Position numbers and translations under genes: made by a program
Notes under the pieces: model-generated
Told to the model about the DNA's origin: nothing
Database searches by the model: none
What the model saw: only the letters and a program-made list of their open reading frames with translations
Assembly: GCF_035083965.1 (NCBI RefSeq)
Contig: NC_089722.1
Coordinates: 43,648,697 to 43,712,696 of the forward strand
DNA length: 64,000 bases
Reading direction: 5' to 3'
Source of the DNA: Branchiostoma lanceolatum
Taxonomy: Eukaryota > Chordata > Leptocardii > Amphioxiformes > Branchiostomatidae
Shown here: in pieces, positions 1 to 10,305 of the stretch
How positions within the stretch are numbered: position 1 is the stretch's first letter
How the letters are laid out: each line of letters opens with the position of its first letter

Positions 1-160
1 GAACATTAATGATGGCGCTGCACCTAGAGTGTTTATCGTTATGAAGAATTGCGAAGTAAGCTTGTGTTATATGAAGCTACCGTCATGGCTGATATGTACA
101 GTTGATTCAAAATATGCTCATTTCTGACAAGAATTAACGTTTGATACAAGAACAGGTTCC
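1..160 (+). repeat. 3' tail of an upstream ZNF cassette (partial)
   Basis: This stretch matches the AT-rich block that follows every plus-strand ZNF coding exon here (for example 24960-25140 and 40320-40510): the words gaagaattgcgaa, tgttatatgaag, ttgattcaaaatatgct, tttctgacaag and acaggttcc recur in the same order. In other copies the block contains GAAATAAAACGTTTAAT, a likely polyadenylation signal; here that word is decayed. It implies another plus-strand ZNF gene just left of the window, tail to tail with the minus-strand gene at 1155. Confidence 0.7.
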
Positions 161-1154
161 GTTACATTTTTTTTCTTGTGACGTAGATGTGATTTATTGT
201 GTTACTATCCGGTTGTTCTGTCCCGTACACGTCAGGCGAAAGTCGTGTTGACATTCCTTGTACGGACTTCAACCCCGTTTGTCCGATAAACCCCCTTCTA
301 TGGCCAACCTGTCCTAAATATAGTGGTGAACATACATCAGTCATTTTTTTCTCATTTATTCATTTAACCAGTAGACACACTCAAGTAACCACTGTTTTGA
401 TATATGCAAGGAGGTTAAATATACCTGTATATTTAACCTCCTTGATATATGTAACATCACAGCATTTGTACTACTAATAAGTACTCTAACAACAAGTTTG
501 GTATGAACACGTTTTTATTCTTCTCATCACCCTCATTCATCGTCATGAAACAAAACCTTTATACTAGACTAATCAAATCTAATACTACAGAATCCAAACG
601 TAACTCATAATTTAACAAGAACTCTTTAAAATACTTCAACCGAACAGCTAAAACCTGCTAACAACAACGAGCATTCCCATAGAAAACTACAATAACTAAT
701 ACATGATATGACATCTTACTGTAATAATAACAAATGTTTTTCTTGTCACTATTTCTGCCCCATGATGCACTGCTGGAGATTATCACCACCAGGTTTGGGC
801 ATGAGGGAAGACAAGTTAGTTCCCGCCAAGTAGCAAACGTGCTTCACAAAAAGGTGACATTGAATCCAGTGTACGTTTCTACAACACTTTCGCCAGAGAT
901 CACTACATCGTCTCTATGTTAAAATGTACTTTCGTTTCTGATCTGGACTTATACAGGACATGAAACACATCAGAAAGTAAGTGGAATCCGGCAAATAGTC
1001 TCACATAGGCTGACTATGCCAGTTTGTCTCGTATACCCTATGTCCTTTTGTTAATTTCCTGTCCATTTGTTAATTTCTCGAAAGAAGCAGACAACATAAA
1101 CATGAATTGTGATAAACTTGTAGTATCACATCAAACTGTTTGGACATGTACACA
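161..1154. other. Intergenic DNA between converging ZNF genes
   Basis: No gene is recognised. The stretch aligns loosely with 40510-41378, so it belongs to the same duplicated block. Shared words include ttttattcttctc, attatcaccaccagg, gggcatgagggaagaca and gtccttttgtt. It probably holds the 3' UTR of the minus-strand ZNF gene. A perfect hairpin at 408-443 is the only strong local structure. Confidence 0.5.
408..443. repeat. Perfect hairpin, 16-bp stem and 4-nt loop
   Basis: The left arm AAGGAGGTTAAATATA (408-423) and the right arm TATATTTAACCTCCTT (428-443) are exact reverse complements around the loop CCTG. The paralogous stretch near 40530-40570 lacks the hairpin, so it arose or was inserted after the block duplicated. 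Function unknown. Confidence 0.8.
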
Positions 1155-2351
1155 TCAGTTTGGCTTATTATCGGCGTGTTTCTTCATGTGTTTCCTCAAA
1201 TTAGACCTGTCACCTGTAGAATAACTACAGACGTTACACTTGTGAGGTTTCTCGCCAGTGTGGGTACGAATGTGTCGCTTTAATGCGGACATTTGTGCTG
1301 CAGCATAATCACAAACCTCACATTTGTGAGGTTTCTCACCAGTGTGGGTAGCCATGTGGTCCTTCAATGTGGACCTCTGCGCTGCAGAATAACCACAAAC
1401 CTCACATTTGTAAGGTTTCCCCCCAGTGTGGGTAGCCATGTGGCGCTTTAATTTAGACATTTGTGCTGTAGAATAGTCACATAATTCACACTTGTAAGGT
1501 TTCTCACCAGTGTGGGTAGCCATGTGATACTTCAAAGTGGACTTTTGTATTGCAGAATAATCACAAACTCCACACTTGTAAGGTTTCTCACCAGTGTGAA
1601 TAGCCATGTGCTGCTTTAAGTGAGACATGTGTGCTGCAGAATAGCCACAAATGCCACATTGGTAAGGTTTCTCCCAAGTGTGTGTAGCCATATGACGCTT
1701 CGAATTACACTTCAAGGCTGTGGAGTAAGCACACGTCTCACAGCTGTACGGTTTCTCACCAGTGTGTGTAGCCCTGTGCAACTTTAAGTAGGACACATGT
1801 ACTGCAGAATAGTCACAGACTTCACACTTGTACCGTTTCTCACCAGTGTGTGTACCCATGTGACTCTTCAAATTGCTCTTCCGGGCTGTGGAGTAAGCAC
1901 ACATCTCACAGCGGTAGGGCTTCTCACCAGTGTGTGACCTCATATGGACCTTTAAATATGATTGGATGACTGCAGAGTAGTCGCACTGTGCGCATTTGTA
2001 CGGCCGGTAGTTACTGTGTTTCGCCATGATGTGAAGTTTGAGGTGAACCTTTCGTGCAGCAGAATAGTCGCAGACAGCGCACTGAAAAGGTCTCTCACCA
2101 CCGTGAGTTGCCCTGACATCCTTTACAAGGTCTTCTTTTGTTTGTTTACTTTCACCCGCGGCGTGCGACGTCCTAACGTGCCGTTTCAGGGCGGACATTT
2201 TGGATGTGGAGAACTCGCATTCCCGACATCTATGTGGTCGCTCACCGCTGTGAGTCTTGCGACGCTGTTTCCTTGTCCCTCCCTGGTCTGTTTCTGGACA
2301 AGCCTGTTTCTCTTCTGTCTGTTCATGCAGATCTTCTGCTGCTTCTTCCAT
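1155..2351 (-). CDS. C2H2 zinc-finger protein, 12 fingers, MEEAAEDL family (copy 1)
   Basis: This encodes a 398-aa probable nuclear DNA-binding protein. About 45 N-terminal residues are charged and Gln/Glu-rich (MEEAAEDLHEQTEEKQ). Twelve tandem C2H2 fingers then run to the C-terminus with mostly TGEKP linkers. No KRAB, SCAN, BTB or ZAD domain is visible. Fingers have the form YKCEVCDYSAAQMSxLKRHMATH, with the aromatic at position +2 after the second Cys rather than the usual +4, as in ZFY- and REST-type fingers. Finger 6 has Ser in place of the core Leu (CNSKRH). On the minus strand the ATG follows TTTTATTAG directly, so it opens a coding exon after an intron and an untranslated first exon must lie upstream. 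It is head to head with cassette 1. The copy at 41379 is nearly identical over the first eight fingers and differs most in the last four. The target is unknown. Confidence 0.88.
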   Translation of the reverse strand: MEEAAEDLHEQTEEKQACPETDQGGTRKQRRKTHSGERPHRCRECEFSTSKMSALKRHVRTSHAAGESKQTKEDLVKDVRATHGGERPFQCAVCDYSAARKVHLKLHIMAKHSNYRPYKCAQCDYSAVIQSYLKVHMRSHTGEKPYRCEMCAYSTARKSNLKSHMGTHTGEKRYKCEVCDYSAVHVSYLKLHRATHTGEKPYSCETCAYSTALKCNSKRHMATHTWEKPYQCGICGYSAAHMSHLKQHMAIHTGEKPYKCGVCDYSAIQKSTLKYHMATHTGEKPYKCELCDYSTAQMSKLKRHMATHTGGKPYKCEVCGYSAAQRSTLKDHMATHTGEKPHKCEVCDYAAAQMSALKRHIRTHTGEKPHKCNVCSYSTGDRSNLRKHMKKHADNKPN

Positions 2352-2525
2352 CTAATAAAAGGGGAAAAGTTAGAAGTAAACAAAAAACTTGGTGTTGTAA
2401 CTTGTTTGACACAATGAAATGATGTCAAGAACGCGCTAGATGATAACTACTTCGGCCATCACGGAAACCACTTGCCCCACTACCAAGTTTCCACCCGATC
2501 TCTAAATATCTTAAGTGCAGGTCTA

Positions 2526-4145
2526 CTCTCACCTCTCAAATAAACGTACCGGTACGTTTATTTTTTTTCGCCAATAGTTCCACCCTGTACTTTCTTATTC
2601 TAGACGGTACGTTTATTATTTTTTGAAAAATTGAGGCTTTGCAAACCAGAAATCCCTCTAAAATCGTAAGTTAAGGTTTTTCTGCCCATATTTCCCCGGT
2701 ATTTTTGCTCGTAATTCGCTATTTTTCGGCCTACCGGCGTTGATTTTCTCGCCGCTTTGACGGCCTTGTGAAAATTATCCTGGCGGCACTCGTAACATAT
2801 CGGTCGATATCGCTATGACGCTACAAAGTAAACCGGAAAATAAGACGCGACATTGACATTTTAAAATACAATTTTCATATAAATAACTTTGATAGTCTCT
2901 GTTTACATCGTAAACCAAAGCACGCTGATCAAAAACGTGTGGAGTAGGGTGCTCGCCTACACAGGGAATAATAATTTCCTGTCCACTATATCCGTAGTAT
3001 CGGCAGCGCGGCGGAAGAATTATTTGTTCGCAGAAGACATGTAACACGTTAAAACAACAATCATAACTTAACTTCCCTTGTGATATGTGTTTTGAGGCCA
3101 CAAAATCTCTAAAACGGCAGAAATATGTCCGATATGATTCGGTAAACAACAGCGCGAAATCGCGAAACATGGCCGCCACTCTCAGGCATGGCGACAGTAA
3201 AACTAGCAGCATATTGCGTAGTGCGGATACCGATCTTTAAAATGATACCGTAAACGCATGGAAATATTATATTTTTGGGGCAACGATAGACACACAGCGC
3301 CATATTTATTTTCAGAGGGTTCATTTTTCTAAATAATCGTAAGATTTTCCCAATTTTGGCGGTTCATCGCGGGTTTATAGTGTCAACACGTAATGGGTAA
3401 CTTCTTAGTATGTGCGGTCTGTGACGTTGAGCTACTTTTACAGTCAATCTCTATTCAATATTGTGGGATTTACCGCGGGAACTCGAAATCCGAGCGTCTC
3501 ACTTTGTTTTCGACGCTATGGAGCAAAAGTTTATAGACATATTTCTTCTGTGGAAGGACTGTGTTCATATTTGTGTTTTTTTGTGGTTGATGTCTTTAGA
3601 AAATATGATCAGGTACATTTAACTTTTAAAAGTACTCTGATGATTTTTGTTATATGTCACTGATTGTCAGTCATAATAAAATGATATAACACTTTTCTTT
3701 GATCACTTGCTTCAAGTTCCAAGTAGAAAAAGCATGTATCATGTACATTTTCACTTGTTGAATTTGAAAGCACCGTGGCCCCCGGTTAGGGGTCATAGCG
3801 GGGAACCTATGCCCAATTTTTCAATATTACTATTATATTTTACGAAGAGGCGAGGAAAATCATCATGATTTGAACAAGCTATGGACAGTTATTCTGTTCA
3901 ATATCTATATACTTAATAGGTATGGCATAATTGACTAAATATAAGTTACCTACCTGCTTATTATCTTATTTCCCTCTGACAGTGACAGTTGTACATGTGT
4001 GGACACAGTTTACCTAGCCTCGACTGTCGATTTTTGAAATTTTCCGGGGGGTACTTTTATTCCAGAGGGTACTTATATTACATTTTGAAAATTTGTCCGG
4101 GGGGTACTTCTATTCCAGGGGGTACTTCTATTTGAGAGGTGAGAG
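2526..4145. mobile_element. Non-autonomous DNA transposon with a TA target duplication
   Basis: A 1,620-bp segment is bounded by inverted repeats CTCTCACCTCTCAAATA (17 bp exact, imperfect beyond) and flanked on both sides by TA. The left subterminal part holds the palindrome aaacgtaccggtacgttt. The right part holds several ggggtacttntatt repeats. The paralogous block (42660-43790) has unrelated sequence here, as expected for an insertion. No transposase reading frame is seen. The TA duplication suggests a Tc1/mariner-like or ISL2EU-like element, but the family is not settled. Confidence 0.65.
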
Positions 4146-4924
4146 TAAGTAACGGGGCCTAGCTGGTGCAAAATTTCCTTGGGGGGATGTTTGCGCTAGA
4201 GCCGAGGAGCTCAGGCCCACGGAAGCCCCGGAAACAGTTTGGCACCCAGGCTAACCGAATTTCCCAGGGACCGCTCTCCGCTCTTCTACATCTGGTATTG
4301 ATTACAGGGATGCCATGACGTCACCTAGTGCCGTGTCGCTTGTGTCTAAATGTCGGAACTAAACACCACGTCGACAAGATATAAAATGTGCCCTGAGCAG
4401 ACCGACAGTCAAAGCATGGATTTGAACGAGAGCAAAGGTTCTATTACCCGGCTGTGCACGCTTACGTACTGGCATCGTCATAGCTGACACTGACACTGTG
4501 ACAGATTTTAGTTCTATCGCCCCCCTCGCCCCATATCCCGGCACCAGCACGACAGGGAGTTCATGTAAGAACAAACTTCAGTCTAACCTGAGACACAGCT
4601 TGGCCGCCAGGACGCTCTCGGAACGACGCCTCCTCTGTCAGGTTGGACGACATTTCTCTCCGAACTTTCCAACTCTCGTAAACAAACGTCACAGAAACGT
4701 CACAGTGTGACCTCACTCCTAAAAGGTCAAAGGTTACAGTGCCTGGCCCCAGTGCTACCAATAACGACAGTGTAAGTATGCAACCTCCTTGATGTATGTT
4801 AATACATAAATATCCCGTGCATATAAGAACAGTCCTATTTTGAGTTTAGAAAAGGGAACAAAGAAAGAAAAGTACACAAATATAAAGATGGATTTGTGCG
4901 ATGCTTCTATAATGTAGGCAGAAC
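4146..4924. promoter_or_regulatory. Head-to-head intergenic region between minus ZNF and plus cassette 1
   Basis: It is nearly collinear with 43798-44248 continued at 54148-54380. Conserved features are the words ccatgacgtcacctagtgcc (4313-4332) and taaacaccacgtcgacaaga, and two closely spaced CRE half-sites ACGTCA (about 4687 and 4699) followed by gtgtgacctcac. On the minus strand a donor-like CAGTAC/GTAAGC lies near 4455. It could end the untranslated first exon of the minus gene, but the copy at about 44040 reads GTAAAC, so this is only a candidate. The region probably drives transcription both ways. The word ccaggcta near 4245 matches the end of the MITE at 59828-60008. Confidence 0.5.
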
Positions 4925-5052
4925 TTCCCACACACTAACTGGGTAATCAGGCACAAAATATGACCTTTCACCCCACCTAAGTTCAGCTCTCACCCGCCGT
5001 TGTTTCGCCCAGAAGACGCTTGCAGTTTTCGTGAAGGTAAACAGAGAAGCAG
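4925..5052 (+). promoter_or_regulatory. Promoter and untranslated exon 1 of ZNF cassette 1
   Basis: This is one of eight copies of a conserved block. It contains actgggtaatcaggcac, then TGACCTTTCACCC at 4961-4973 (reverse complement GGGTGAAAGGTCA, a DR1-type nuclear-receptor motif), then agaagacgcttgcag, and ends in AGAAGCAG followed by the donor GTAAGAACTTG at 5053. The second DR1-like motif is degraded here (ttcagctctcaccc). The exon would splice to the acceptor before the ATG at 11125. The transcription start is not determinable by eye. Confidence 0.6.
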
Positions 5053-5201
5053 GTAAGAACTTGATTTACCATAAATATCTGCCTTATCTTGAAGCAGAGG
5101 AGCTATAGGTTATTTCTATGGTGTATGGGTGACATCAGGACTGAAAGGTAGGCTTTTCGGGGTGAGAATTTTGGCGACTGGGGAGGGGGGCGAAACTACA
5201 C

Positions 5202-5369
5202 ATCTACATCTACATCTACATAGGTGTCACATCACTCACACACACTCACTCATGACCCATGACCTCAGTGGTCGTAGGGGCGTCATGACAGCCAGCCGCA
5301 ATGATCCGTGCCCATCCTGTTCTGTCCTCGGCCTCTCTGATCAGCTGTGCAGTGCTCAGGCCAGTCCAT
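5202..5369 (-). mobile_element. LINE 3' fragment with (TAGATG)n tail
   Basis: The intron copy at 54660-54710 reads cgaaaccacacgtcacatcgc without interruption. Here about 168 bp are inserted between cgaaactacac and gtcacatcgc. The minus strand translates as LSTAQLIREAEDRTGWARII, resembling the C-terminus of a non-LTR retrotransposon ORF2, and ends in tandem TAGATG units. It is heavily 5'-truncated. Confidence 0.6.
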
Positions 5370-5711
5370 GTCACATCGCTCGGGACTAAAGGGCCATTTT
5401 TGTTAGAAAAGCTCTAAGAAGGATGCTGCAGTACTGTGATTCACTTTATCTTCATGGTAACAAAATTTCACGGCGTACGGAAAATGGACATTTTCACTGA
5501 ACTTTAACTTCACGGTGGCGGCAAGTGATTTACAAAACAGATGTGTGAAGGAATCATAAATGATAACAACAGGTTTTTCCCGGTGATGATAAGTTCATGG
5601 AGCAGACGTCACCGTGAAAACAGTTAATATGAAGTTACAGTGAAAGAAGAAAAATACAGAATCACTAAGTAATCCTATAAGTATAGACAGAATTACAACG
5701 GAAACAATATT
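5370..5711 (+). other. Cassette 1 intron, conserved part
   Basis: Continues the conserved intronic block (gttagaaaagctctaagaagg, then attcactttatcttca). It is collinear with 54710-55250 of cassette 6 except for the retrotransposon tail inserted there. No gene seen. Confidence 0.5.
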
Positions 5712-5793
5712 AATGGTAGAGTAGAGTAGAGTAGAATTTTCGGTCAGGTAGGACTGCTCCAGTTTAGACCGCTCTTCATTGTCGAATTCCATT

Positions 5794-8700
5794 TCACTCA
5801 ACTGCCATGGTGGGTTTGTGTGGATGTTCCAAAGCTCTGTGGTTGTACTTTACAGGGTGAACTTCCATGTACCTGTCGAATCTGGCTTTGAAGGCATTAA
5901 CTGAGGGAGCGTTGATCACTTCTTCTGGGAGTCGATTCCACCAGGGGACCACCCTGTGCTTGAAGAACAGCAACCTCCTGTTTGTTTTTGTGAATGTTCT
6001 TGTTAGCCGTAAGCTATGGCCTCTTGTCCTGGCCTCAGATTGTATCTCAGGTATGCATGGGGCGGTGTCAAACAGCCCATGTGCATATTTAAAGGTGTTA
6101 ATTAAGTCCCCCCGTAGCCTTCTGTAAAGCAGAGTTGGTAATTTCAATGTTCGCAGTCTTTCTTCGTAGGTTAAATCTCGCAGGCCTGGTACCCTCTTAG
6201 TGGCTCTCCTCTGTACATTTTCTACCATGTCCACCATTTTCCACGTACCGGGTGACCATATTGGTGCTCCGTATTCGAGGTGAGGCCTCACAAGGGATTT
6301 GTATAGAGTTACGAACATGACATTGTCGATGTGTGAGAATGTTCTCCAAAGCAAACCTGCCATTTTGTTGGCTTTAGATACGGCCAAAGTCACATGCTTC
6401 TCAAAAGACAGGTCACGGTCTGTAGTGATCCCAAGGTCTTTCTCATGGCTGCTGGACTCGAGATAAACTGGTTTACTAGTGTGGTCCATCATATGGTATG
6501 TGAAGTCAGGGTGTTTAGAGCCGATTCGGAGCACCGTGCATTTACTTGGGTGAAACTTGAGCTGCCAAGATATGGCCCATTCTTGAAGACGGTTTAGGTC
6601 ATCTTGAAGTAGTTGGCACTCCATGGGTTCACGCACTGTGCGGTATAACTTGGTGTCATCCGCAAAAAGTTTCAGCTTGCTGCTTACAACTTCCGGCATG
6701 TCATTGACAAAGAGTGTAAATAAGACTGGCCCCAGGACACTACCCTGGGGGACTCCACTGGTCACTGGCGCCCACGACGACCTAGCCCCGTTCACACACA
6801 CTCGTTGCTTCCGTTCGCTGAGAAAAGAGACAATCCACTGTAGTAGTTGCCCTTTGATGCCATAGCTTTCAATTTTAGCAATTAAGCGTTTGATTGGAAC
6901 AGAATCAAACGCTTTCTGAAAGTCTAGGTAAATGCTGTCCACGGGTTTGTCATCGTCTAACCATTCTGTCCATTCATCTAGACACTCAAGTAGTTGAGTA
7001 GTGGTGGATCTTCCGGGTAAGAAACCGTGCTGGTGCGCTGTAAACAAGTTATTGTCCCTCATGTGGTTTACAACTGCATCTCTGATCATACTTTCCATGA
7101 CTTTACCAGCGACGGACGTAAGGCTTACAGGTCTGTAGTTGGACGGCTCTTTCTTGTTGCCTTTCTTAAAGATGGGTGTTATATCGCCCGTTTTCCATTC
7201 CTGTGGTAGCCTGCCTTCCCTGAGAGATTTGGTAAAAATGGCAGAGAGTGGCACAGACAAGGGTGTTGCCAGTTCTTTCAGAACTCTGGGATGGATGCCA
7301 TCGGGACCCATAGCTTTGTTGTGGTTCAGGTTTTTGAGTCTTGTACATACTTTGTCTGCAGATAAATCAAGTTCTGTGAGATCCTCATTGTACTGTCTGC
7401 TTGTTGTATCAGGAATACTGTCAACTTTTTCCCTAGTGAAGGTACTTATGAAGAATTTGTTAAGACTTTCTGCTTTCTCCATGTCGGTTGTTGCTACAGA
7501 TGTGCCGTCAACCAGCTCAGGAATTCTCTCACTAGTTTTTGACTTTCGCTTCACGTACTTCCAGAAGAGTTTAGTGTTCTCTTTTATGTTTTTTGCCATT
7601 TGCTTCTCGTAGTCCTTTAACGATTTTCTAGCCGTCCATCTTGCCTGGTTTCTTGCCTTGGTGTATTTTAAGTAGTCTTCATGGTGTTTAGTTGCAGTGT
7701 ACCTCTTCCATGCCTTTTGCTTTTTGTTAAGTTTATTAGTTGTTTCTCTATTCTTCCAGGGTAGCTCGTTCTTCTTTTTGTACGATTTCCTGGGTATGTG
7801 TTCCTGCACAGCAGCTCTAACAGTATTGGAGAAAAATGTCCAACTTTGTTCAATGTCTTTGTCTTGGAGAATTTCTTCCCAGTCTCGATCTAACTCATGT
7901 GCCATGGCTTCGTAGTTTCCCTTGTTGTATTGGGTGTATTCAGAGTTCACATGTGTTCTTGCTGTGTAGCAGTTAAAGTTAAATGATAACATGATATGAT
8001 CGCTTTTGCCGATGGGATGACATGTCTCTATGTGTTCAATCATGTTGCTCTCGTTCGTAAAAACAAGATCAAGTATATTGCTCTCCTGGTTAGTCCTGTA
8101 GCGTGTGGGAACTGATACGTGCTGGAAAAGATACGAGTCACTGGTGGCTTCCAGGAATTTCCCGGCTTCACTTGTATCAGAGTTGGTCGATCCTACACCG
8201 TCGGACCATTTGATGTTGGGAAAATTAAAGTCACCAAGGCACAGTATGTGAGAGTGCTTGCTTGTAGAGCAACTTCTAATGAAGTTGTTCAAGTTCTCAT
8301 TATTCTCTGTAGTTGAGTTGGGACTCCTGTAGACAGCCATTATCAGCAACTTGTCATGTTTTGCTAGTTGGACCTCTGCCATAACTGTTTCATGTGTTTT
8401 TGCTGAAACTGGTATATCCGGAACCCCCGAGTCCAGAATGTCCTTTATGTGCACTGCTACACCCCGAACTCCTTGTTCTGTAGCATTTGTGTATAAGTTA
8501 TACCCCGGTGTCTGTAGGTCAATCAAAGACATTGAGAATCTAGAGTTTTTCGGGTTGGTTTCGGTGGTTATTATGATGTCTGGTTGAAGGTCATCAATTA
8601 CAGCTTGGTATTCTGCTTTTTTGTTCGTTGCACAGTCAATGTTAGTATATATGATACTGAGGTGTCTGTTTTTGTCTTTTTTTCCGAGTGGATCTTCATT

Positions 8701-8829
8701 ATACGTGTGTTTTTCGTCGTCTTGTTCTAGATGACTGTCGCTTGTACTGGGATGTCTTTTGTTTTGTTTGTTGCTCTCTTCCTTATAATATGCATCTTTG
8801 GGTATGTCCCCCTCACGACGTGTATCCAA
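5794..8829 (-). CDS. CR1-type LINE ORF2: endonuclease and reverse transcriptase
   Basis: The ORF encodes 1,011 aa. It makes the first-strand nick in target DNA and copies the element RNA by target-primed reverse transcription. The apurinic-type endonuclease spans about residues 58-285, with TETNP (E90), GDFN (199-202), LDLVFTN (253-259) and SDH (276-278). The reverse transcriptase spans about 505-770, with GPDGIHP, YRPVSLTS, LDFQKAFDSV, SGVPQGSVLGP and the catalytic FADD at 722-725. The C-terminal region (WNRLPEEVINAPSVNAFKARFD) is typical of CR1/L2-like elements. The frame overlaps ORF1 by 103 bases, so translation is probably by re-initiation or a frame-dependent mechanism. The first Met at 8829 lies inside ORF1 and the true start is uncertain. 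No internal stop is present, so the copy may be active or very young. Confidence 0.93.
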   Translation of the reverse strand: MDTRREGDIPKDAYYKEESNKQNKRHPSTSDSHLEQDDEKHTYNEDPLGKKDKNRHLSIIYTNIDCATNKKAEYQAVIDDLQPDIIITTETNPKNSRFSMSLIDLQTPGYNLYTNATEQGVRGVAVHIKDILDSGVPDIPVSAKTHETVMAEVQLAKHDKLLIMAVYRSPNSTTENNENLNNFIRSCSTSKHSHILCLGDFNFPNIKWSDGVGSTNSDTSEAGKFLEATSDSYLFQHVSVPTRYRTNQESNILDLVFTNESNMIEHIETCHPIGKSDHIMLSFNFNCYTARTHVNSEYTQYNKGNYEAMAHELDRDWEEILQDKDIEQSWTFFSNTVRAAVQEHIPRKSYKKKNELPWKNRETTNKLNKKQKAWKRYTATKHHEDYLKYTKARNQARWTARKSLKDYEKQMAKNIKENTKLFWKYVKRKSKTSERIPELVDGTSVATTDMEKAESLNKFFISTFTREKVDSIPDTTSRQYNEDLTELDLSADKVCTRLKNLNHNKAMGPDGIHPRVLKELATPLSVPLSAIFTKSLREGRLPQEWKTGDITPIFKKGNKKEPSNYRPVSLTSVAGKVMESMIRDAVVNHMRDNNLFTAHQHGFLPGRSTTTQLLECLDEWTEWLDDDKPVDSIYLDFQKAFDSVPIKRLIAKIESYGIKGQLLQWIVSFLSERKQRVCVNGARSSWAPVTSGVPQGSVLGPVLFTLFVNDMPEVVSSKLKLFADDTKLYRTVREPMECQLLQDDLNRLQEWAISWQLKFHPSKCTVLRIGSKHPDFTYHMMDHTSKPVYLESSSHEKDLGITTDRDLSFEKHVTLAVSKANKMAGLLWRTFSHIDNVMFVTLYKSLVRPHLEYGAPIWSPGTWKMVDMVENVQRRATKRVPGLRDLTYEERLRTLKLPTLLYRRLRGDLINTFKYAHGLFDTAPCIPEIQSEARTRGHSLRLTRTFTKTNRRLLFFKHRVVPWWNRLPEEVINAPSVNAFKARFDRYMEVHPVKYNHRALEHPHKPTMAVE

Positions 8830-9989
8830 TCCCCCGTCCCTTCCTGTTGTGTTAAGTTTTTTGCCTCCTGGACAAGTAACCTGATCTTCTCTCTTTCCTC
8901 TCTGCTCAAGTCTGCTGTGACTCTTATTTTTTTCATTTTATCCTCTGCCCCCTTCAGCTTGTAGAGCTTATCTAGAATGATAGCTCTGTCTGCTTTGCTT
9001 TGAAGAATGACTTTCAGTGGTCGACCTTTTCCTGGATTTATGTCTTTCTTCCCTAGTCTGTACATTTCCTTGACCTCCACCTGTACCTCGAGATGATCAT
9101 TGAGGAGACTTTCTATGAACTTCTTGTCGTGTTCTTTCCTTCCGTCTGTTTCTTCCACTTCTTCTATGTTATGTATAATGAGGTTTTGCTTTCTCTTCTC
9201 CTGTTCATCAGCTGCCTCCCTTTGCTCAACTAATGCTTCCTTCAGAATCGCTGCAAAATCTGGTGTTTTAGCTCTACGTCTCGTCACTGTTTTCCAAGGG
9301 TGTTGGTTTTGGTTTGTATCACCCTCAGTGTCGTCGTCGATGTTGTTACTCTGTGTTCCCCTCTCTGGTGTTTTCCCACTGCTCTGTGAGTTGTATTCAA
9401 GATTGTCTTCGAGCGCTATCTCTACCTGTCGTAGCCGTTTACTTTGGTCATCCTGAGCTGTTACTAGTTTGTTTTCTAATGATGCTACTTTCTCCACAAT
9501 TTCATCTAACTTCTCTAAGAGGTTGGGTGCCTCACTTGGATTACCCTTTCCAACTTTGAAACAGTCTTGGACTAACAGTTTACAGTTCCCACAGAACCAG
9601 CATACGTCATCCCTCTGTAACTTCCTTAACGCTTTGAATTCTTGTTGAGATAGTGTGGTACATGTCAAGCAGAAGTGGCTGTTACATCCGTCGCATGTGA
9701 GAACTTGACAACCGTCATCATCAATTAATTTGGTGTTACATTTTTTACAGACCCATTCTGTTTCACATGTGATTGTACTTGTTACATCCGCAGGACATGT
9801 GCTTCCTGTTAATCCCTTCTTCCTGGGTTTCCCCTTCTTGGGTGGGGTAGCCCCCCGATCCCCATTCATTGCTGAATAAGAATAAGTCTGGCTTAACTGG
9901 TGACAGGAAAAACAAACTGACCTTGACCTCTCCAAAAACTGAATACTGAATACGAGTCTGTAATTGACCTCCCTGGGAATTGTGGACAA
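8727..9989 (-). CDS. CR1-type LINE ORF1: PHD-finger, coiled-coil RNA-binding protein
   Basis: The longest frame is 420 aa. A second Met at residue 41 (MNGDRGATPPKKGKPRKKG, base 9869) gives a basic start more typical of ORF1 proteins. Residues 81-136 form a PHD-like cluster (CKKC, CDGC, HFCLTC, CWFCGNC). Residues about 160-205 look coiled-coil (LLEKLDEIVEKVASLENKL). A charged linker follows, and then a C-terminal domain (NLIIHNIEE, MYRLGKK, PLKVILQSKADR, IRVTADLSREEREKIR) that resembles the RRM/CTD part of LINE ORF1 proteins. It probably coats element RNA and acts as a chaperone for ORF2. A PHD-type ORF1 is known in CR1 families. Confidence 0.88.
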   Translation of the reverse strand: MSTIPREVNYRLVFSIQFLERSRSVCFSCHQLSQTYSYSAMNGDRGATPPKKGKPRKKGLTGSTCPADVTSTITCETEWVCKKCNTKLIDDDGCQVLTCDGCNSHFCLTCTTLSQQEFKALRKLQRDDVCWFCGNCKLLVQDCFKVGKGNPSEAPNLLEKLDEIVEKVASLENKLVTAQDDQSKRLRQVEIALEDNLEYNSQSSGKTPERGTQSNNIDDDTEGDTNQNQHPWKTVTRRRAKTPDFAAILKEALVEQREAADEQEKRKQNLIIHNIEEVEETDGRKEHDKKFIESLLNDHLEVQVEVKEMYRLGKKDINPGKGRPLKVILQSKADRAIILDKLYKLKGAEDKMKKIRVTADLSREEREKIRLLVQEAKNLTQQEGTGDWIHVVRGTYPKMHIIRKRATNKTKDIPVQATVI

Positions 9990-10019
9990 TACTTGCGGTT
10001 GTTCGTCTTGAGTCGTCCT

Positions 10020-10305
10020 GAGTTTTCTTCTGGGGTTTCCCCCCTTGCTTGCTTCAGATCAGAACTCGTTCAAGCTTCCTTCTTCTTCTGGGGTTTCCCC
10101 CCTTGCTTGCTTCGGATCAGAAATCGTTCAAGCTTCCTTCTTCTTCTGGGGTTTCCCCCCTTGCTTGCTTCGGATCAGAACTCGTTCAAGCTTCCTTCTT
10201 CTTCTGGGGTTTCCCCCCTTGCTTGCTTCAGATCAGAACTCGTTCGAGCTTCCTATTTCTTCTGGGGTTTCCCCCCTTGCTTGTTACAGAACTCGTTCAA
10301 GTTTT
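10020..10305 (-). repeat. 58-bp tandem repeat in the LINE 5' region
   Basis: Five units, each holding tggggtttccccccttgctt then gatcagaactcgttcaagctt, start at 10031, 10089, 10147, 10205 and 10263, exactly 58 bp apart; the last is partial. They sit just upstream of ORF1 on the minus strand, where LINE 5' UTRs often carry promoter-like repeats. Confidence 0.85.
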
